Assembly (NCBI GenBank): GCA_964579505.1
Contig: CAZOGC010000007.1
Coordinates: 62,001-126,000, forward strand
Source of the DNA: JAJYSO01 sp964579505
GTDB lineage: Bacteria > Bacteroidota > Bacteroidia > Flavobacteriales > Flavobacteriaceae
Direction of reading: 5' to 3'
Length of the DNA: 64,000 bases
The notes under the pieces were generated by a model, which had not been told where the DNA came from, did not search any database, and worked only from the letters and a program-made list of their open reading frames with translations. The translations under genes and the position numbers were made by a program. This document shows, piece by piece, positions 61,384 to 64,000 of the stretch. Each line of letters begins with the position of its first letter. The stretch's first letter is position 1.

Positions 61384-61944
61384 ATGGAGAATAGAAAAGC
61401 CCTTTTGATTATTGATATGCAAAAAGGCTCATTCACACCCAAAACCCCAAGATTTGATACAAACGGAGTTGTGAACCGAATAAATGGACTTGCAGACCTT
61501 TTCCGCAAAATGGACTTCCCCGTGGTTTTTATCCAACACGATGGGAATAGAACAGGTGAATTTGAAAAAAACACTTGGGAATGGGAATTGTTGGACGAAC
61601 TTAAAATCAAACCGACTGACATTCGACTGGACAAATATGCAAACGATGTTTTTTACAAATCTGGACTTCAGGACAAACTCGCGGAATTGAAAACGCAGGA
61701 ACTGGTAATTACTGGTTGTGCAACAGATTTTTGCCTAGAATCCACGATTCAATCTGCCTTGACAAAAGATTATGACCTAACCGTGGTTGCGGACGGACAT
61801 ACAACAGGAGAAAGACCGCATTTAAGTGCGGAAAAAGTAATCGAACATTATAATTGGGTGTGGCAAAATATGATTCCAACAAAGGGAAAAATAATAGTGC
61901 AAAGCTACAATGGAATAATAAAAACGTTTGCCAACAATGTATAA
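61384..61944 (+). CDS. Isochorismatase-like cysteine hydrolase
   Basis: A 186-residue hydrolase of the isochorismatase/nicotinamidase fold. It shows the Asp in LLIIDMQKGSF, a candidate Lys in IRLDKYANDVF and the nucleophile Cys in VITGCATDFCLESTI. Substrates range from isochorismate to small amides. Its stop codon lies within the following hairpin spacer, as is common for cassette genes. Confidence 0.85.
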   Translation: MENRKALLIIDMQKGSFTPKTPRFDTNGVVNRINGLADLFRKMDFPVVFIQHDGNRTGEFEKNTWEWELLDELKIKPTDIRLDKYANDVFYKSGLQDKLAELKTQELVITGCATDFCLESTIQSALTKDYDLTVVADGHTTGERPHLSAEKVIEHYNWVWQNMIPTKGKIIVQSYNGIIKTFANNV

Positions 61945-62008
61945 CCGCAACTGCGGTTATACGAGACCGTTAGAGCGACATAACGCCTGCGGCGTTAGCG
62001 GACATTGT
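61934..62008. repeat. Cassette-boundary-like spacer 3
   Basis: The arms ACAATGT (61934-61940) and ACATTGT (62002-62008) enclose two further hairpins (ATAACCGC/GCGGTTAT and TAACGCC/GGCGTTA). It begins inside the previous gene's last codons. The rest of the gap to 62205 is A+T-rich, with no gene seen. Confidence 0.45.
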
Positions 62009-62205
62009 AAGACGACACAAGAATAATCAAAACCTACCGAACCTTTCTTCATATCAACAAATCCAAAAAAAATTTCACAATTTAACTGATTGATAATCAA
62101 TAATCTTTGTGATTACTAAAATCATTTTTTTGTTTATCGGCTATAATTTATTGTTTATCAATAAATATTTATTATTTTTACCCAATAATTTTAATACTAT
62201 TTTTT

Positions 62206-62742
62206 ATGAAAGCAAAACCAGATTTCATCATTAAAGCGGTAAATATTCTTATGTGGATAGTTTTCATTGGCTTTTGTATCCAAACAGGTGCTATAACTTT
62301 CACCTATATTTACAGTCTTTTTCAACCTGTGATTTCATCCAATCTATATTTGGGGCTAGACCTATCCGAGGTTTACAACGAAAGTTTGTGGCACTACACG
62401 TGTTTGGTCAGCCTGATTATCACACTTTCTGCACTAAAAGCATACGTCTTTTATTTGGCGGTTAAAATTTTTATGAAAATTGATATGGTAAAGCCATTCA
62501 GTGAAACGGTATATCAATTAATTTCAAAAATCAGTTATTATGTGTTTTCAATTGGGATTATGGGATATATTTCAGTTGAATATGCTCAAAGCCTCTTAAA
62601 TAAAAACATTGACATAAATGAAATCGGTGAATTTTGGAACGATTTCCAAGCCTATCTTTTAATGGCAGGACTTATTTTCTTTATTGCTCAGATTTTTAAG
62701 AAAGGGCTTGAATTACAAACCGAAAATGATTTAACTGTTTAA
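62206..62742 (+). CDS. DUF2975 membrane protein
   Basis: A 178-residue protein with four membrane helices (ILMWIVFIGFCIQTGAITF and three more) typical of DUF2975. This family is nearly always paired with the small XRE regulator that follows 3 bp later; the pair probably forms a membrane-linked sensory or regulatory unit. Its biological role is not known. Confidence 0.85.
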   Translation: MKAKPDFIIKAVNILMWIVFIGFCIQTGAITFTYIYSLFQPVISSNLYLGLDLSEVYNESLWHYTCLVSLIITLSALKAYVFYLAVKIFMKIDMVKPFSETVYQLISKISYYVFSIGIMGYISVEYAQSLLNKNIDINEIGEFWNDFQAYLLMAGLIFFIAQIFKKGLELQTENDLTV

Positions 62743-62745
62743 GCT

Positions 62746-62973
62746 ATGGCAATTGTAGTAAACCTTGACGTAATGATGGCTAAACGAAAAATGTCGCTAA
62801 ACGAGCTCTCAGACAAAGTTGGTTTGACATTATCCAATTTATCCATACTTAAAACAGGAAAAGCAAAAGCAGTTAGATTTAGTACCTTGGAAACAATTTG
62901 TAATGTATTGGAATGTCAGCCAGGCGACCTTTTAGAATATGTGAATGACGAACAAAAAACAACGACCCGCTAA
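62746..62973 (+). CDS. XRE-family helix-turn-helix regulator (DUF2975 partner)
   Basis: A 75-residue Cro/C1-type HTH protein (MAKRKMSLNELSDKVGLTL, NLSILKTGKAKAVRFSTLET, ICNVLECQPGDLLEYV). It resembles YozG-like regulators paired with DUF2975 proteins. Its stop codon overlaps the start of the next hairpin spacer (TAACAACGG). Confidence 0.88.
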   Translation: MAIVVNLDVMMAKRKMSLNELSDKVGLTLSNLSILKTGKAKAVRFSTLETICNVLECQPGDLLEYVNDEQKTTTR

Positions 62974-63138
62974 CAACGGCTATGACCAGGCGGTCCCGCA
63001 CGTGCGGGATTCGGTTGAACAAATTTATTACGCCTTGGCTCCGAAAAAAACAACACAGGAATACTTTTGTGGCTACGCCACTTCGTATTCTCTGATTTTT
63101 TTCAGAACTTCGTCAAGCGCAGCGTTGTGTGCAAGCTC
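62971..63138. repeat. Cassette-boundary-like spacer 4
   Basis: It starts TAACAACGGCTATG and ends GCAGCGTTGTGTGCAAGCTC. ACAAC-G-GCT can pair with AGC-GTTGT, leaving one extrahelical G, a feature of attC sites. It contains the inner palindrome TCCCGCACGTGCGGGA. Positions 63078-63127 repeat 61315-61364 with one difference. At ~168 bases it may be composite. Confidence 0.5.
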
Positions 63139-63204
63139 AAAAATCGAATAAAAAATATCATACCCAATTTTTTCGTTAACTTTGAAATATAAAACTTGGC
63201 GATT

Positions 63205-63444
63205 ATGGATATTCAAACAAGAAAAGTAGAATTCGTTCGAGAGTTCTTAAAGATGCAAAATGAAGAGTTACTGACTTTAATGGAGAAACTTCTGCATTCG
63301 ACAAAAAAAGATACTGAAAGTAAACCGCATCCAATGAGTGTGGAAGAACTTAATAAGCGAATCGATAAGTCTATGAAAGATTCTAAAAATGGGAAATTAA
63401 CTAAATCCAGTGATTTAATTGGAGAAATTAAAGAATGGAAATAG
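63205..63444 (+). CDS. Putative type II antitoxin
   Basis: A 79-residue, highly charged helical protein (KVEFVREFLKMQNEELLTLM, then MSVEELNKRIDKSMKDSKNG). Its position 10 bp overlapping a RelE/ParE-fold gene identifies it as the probable antitoxin. The ATG at 63205 is preferred over a TTG three codons upstream. Confidence 0.75.
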   Translation: MDIQTRKVEFVREFLKMQNEELLTLMEKLLHSTKKDTESKPHPMSVEELNKRIDKSMKDSKNGKLTKSSDLIGEIKEWK

Positions 63445-63752
63445 AGATTTATTGGACTGATTTCGCCAAAAGAGAACTAAATAAAATCTTTGATTATTAT
63501 CATCAAAAAGTAAATTTAAAACTCGCCCGTAAATTAACTGTACAAATTGTATCAGACACCGATATTTTAAAAACATTCCCTGAAATCGGAGCGAGAGAAG
63601 AAAATCTAAAATTAAGACCTCAAAAATTTTGTTATATAGTCAGCACAAATTATAAAGTCATTTATTGGATTAATAGGGGGAGAAAACGAATAGAAATTGT
63701 CGATGTTTTTGATACGCGGCAAAATCCAAAGAAGATTACTCGACAAAAATAA
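63435..63752 (+). CDS. RelE/ParE-family toxin
   Basis: A 105-residue RelE/ParE-fold protein. It shows IYWTDFAKRELNKIFDYYHQ, the central ILKTFPEIGAREENL, and the C-terminal strands YCYIVSTNYKVIYWINRGRK and IEIVDVFDTRQNP. It overlaps the antitoxin gene by 10 bp, so they are co-translated. Whether it acts on ribosomes or gyrase is not evident. Confidence 0.85.
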   Translation: MEIEIYWTDFAKRELNKIFDYYHQKVNLKLARKLTVQIVSDTDILKTFPEIGAREENLKLRPQKFCYIVSTNYKVIYWINRGRKRIEIVDVFDTRQNPKKITRQK

Positions 63753-63777
63753 TTTGTTTCCTAAAAATAGTGGAAAT

Positions 63778-63827
63778 CGACGTTTACGGCTTCGTTTACC
63801 CCACCTGCAGAAAGCCGCACAGCGTCG
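63778..63827. repeat. Cassette-boundary-like spacer 5
   Basis: Two stem segments, CGACG/CGTCG (outer) and CGGCTT/AAGCCG (inner), are separated by an internal loop (TTTA opposite CACAG). This is a bipartite hairpin like an attC site. It lies between the toxin gene and the next signal-peptide gene. Confidence 0.45.
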
Positions 63828-63858
63828 TGCGAGATTAACGTAAAACGAATTCAAAGAA

Positions 63859-64000
63859 ATGAGAATAAAATATTTAATTACCCTATTTATTGCAAGTCTT
63901 TTTGCGCCCCAGGCTTTTGCTCAAACAATTGATACTGCCAGGATAAATGATTACATAGATTACATTGTCAAAGAAAATCAAGACGTTGGAAATATCTCGA
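63859..64000 (+). CDS. Secreted protein, 3' partial (possible serine hydrolase)
   Basis: The frame starts at ATG 63859 and runs off the window. The N-terminus is a signal peptide (MRIKYLITLFIASLFAPQAF, cleaved after AQ). The next ~27 residues (TIDTARINDYIDYIVKENQD) resemble the start of beta-lactamase-family serine hydrolases. Too little is visible to be certain. Confidence 0.5.
   Translation, partial: MRIKYLITLFIASLFAPQAFAQTIDTARINDYIDYIVKENQDVGNIS

Noticed and set aside
1..64000. CRISPR array, rRNA operon, prophage or replication origin
   Set aside because: No regularly spaced repeats, rRNA sequence, phage structural genes or DnaA-box clusters were recognised.

Overview
This window looks like chromosome of a member of the Flavobacteriaceae (phylum Bacteroidota). 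The evidence is A+T-rich DNA, core type IX secretion/gliding genes (gldJ, porU, porV), a folded-in MacB-type efflux operon, an alpha/beta-fused 2-oxoacid dehydrogenase E1, the Bacteroidota cytochrome oxidase gene order, and repeated promoter elements matching the flavobacterial -7 consensus TAnnTTTG instead of Shine-Dalgarno/-10 signals. No species can be named from the sequence alone.

Layout. 0-2 kb: end of an M56 sensor peptidase fused to a TonB C-terminal domain, and a YheT-type hydrolase. 2-6.5 kb: a large type IIG-like restriction-modification gene lying between two direct copies of a 134-151 bp multi-hairpin repeat. It carries an in-frame ~600 bp insertion (a DUF559 nuclease domain bracketed by G/C-rich repeats) inside the methyltransferase domain, and an in-frame TGA cuts off its last ~97 residues. 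6.9-9.2 kb: an outer-membrane TonB-dependent receptor-like protein. 9.3-14.5 kb: a methionine operon (metY, metX, fused aspartokinase/homoserine dehydrogenase) preceded by two tandem Met-rich leader peptides, each with its own terminator and a possible antiterminator. This is a candidate two-stage transcription attenuator and the most striking regulatory feature here. 14.6-19.5 kb: heme O synthase and cytochrome oxidase subunits with a SCO copper chaperone. 19.7-25.5 kb: MacB-like ABC efflux, membrane fusion protein and TolC. 25.5-34 kb: tsaB, a secreted hypothetical protein, an MscS channel, the fused E1, an ExbB-ExbD-TonB operon, folC and two tRNA-Val genes. 34-46 kb: murF/gldJ on the minus strand, divergent porU-porV-cdd, then pdhA-pdhC. 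46-60 kb: housekeeping genes (M28 peptidase, SDR, SprT-like, mannose-1-phosphate guanylyltransferase, MlaE/MlaF-like transporter, PafA-like phosphatase, KAS III-like enzyme, gcvP, a UbiA-like membrane protein, CYTH protein, gltX).

60-64 kb is different in character. It has small accessory genes, all on the plus strand (OsmC, DUF1272, a shortened DinB, an isochorismatase-like hydrolase, a DUF2975-XRE pair, a ParE/RelE-type toxin-antitoxin pair and the start of a secreted protein). They are separated by hairpin-forming spacers that share sequence blocks. This resembles an integron-type cassette array without a visible integrase, but the spacers are not canonical attC sites and this remains an inference.

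The three leads most worth following are the tandem Met/Cys leader attenuator (9.3-9.65 kb), the in-frame DUF559 element inside the restriction-modification gene (4.12-4.72 kb) with its flanking long repeats, and the cassette-like tail (60-64 kb).
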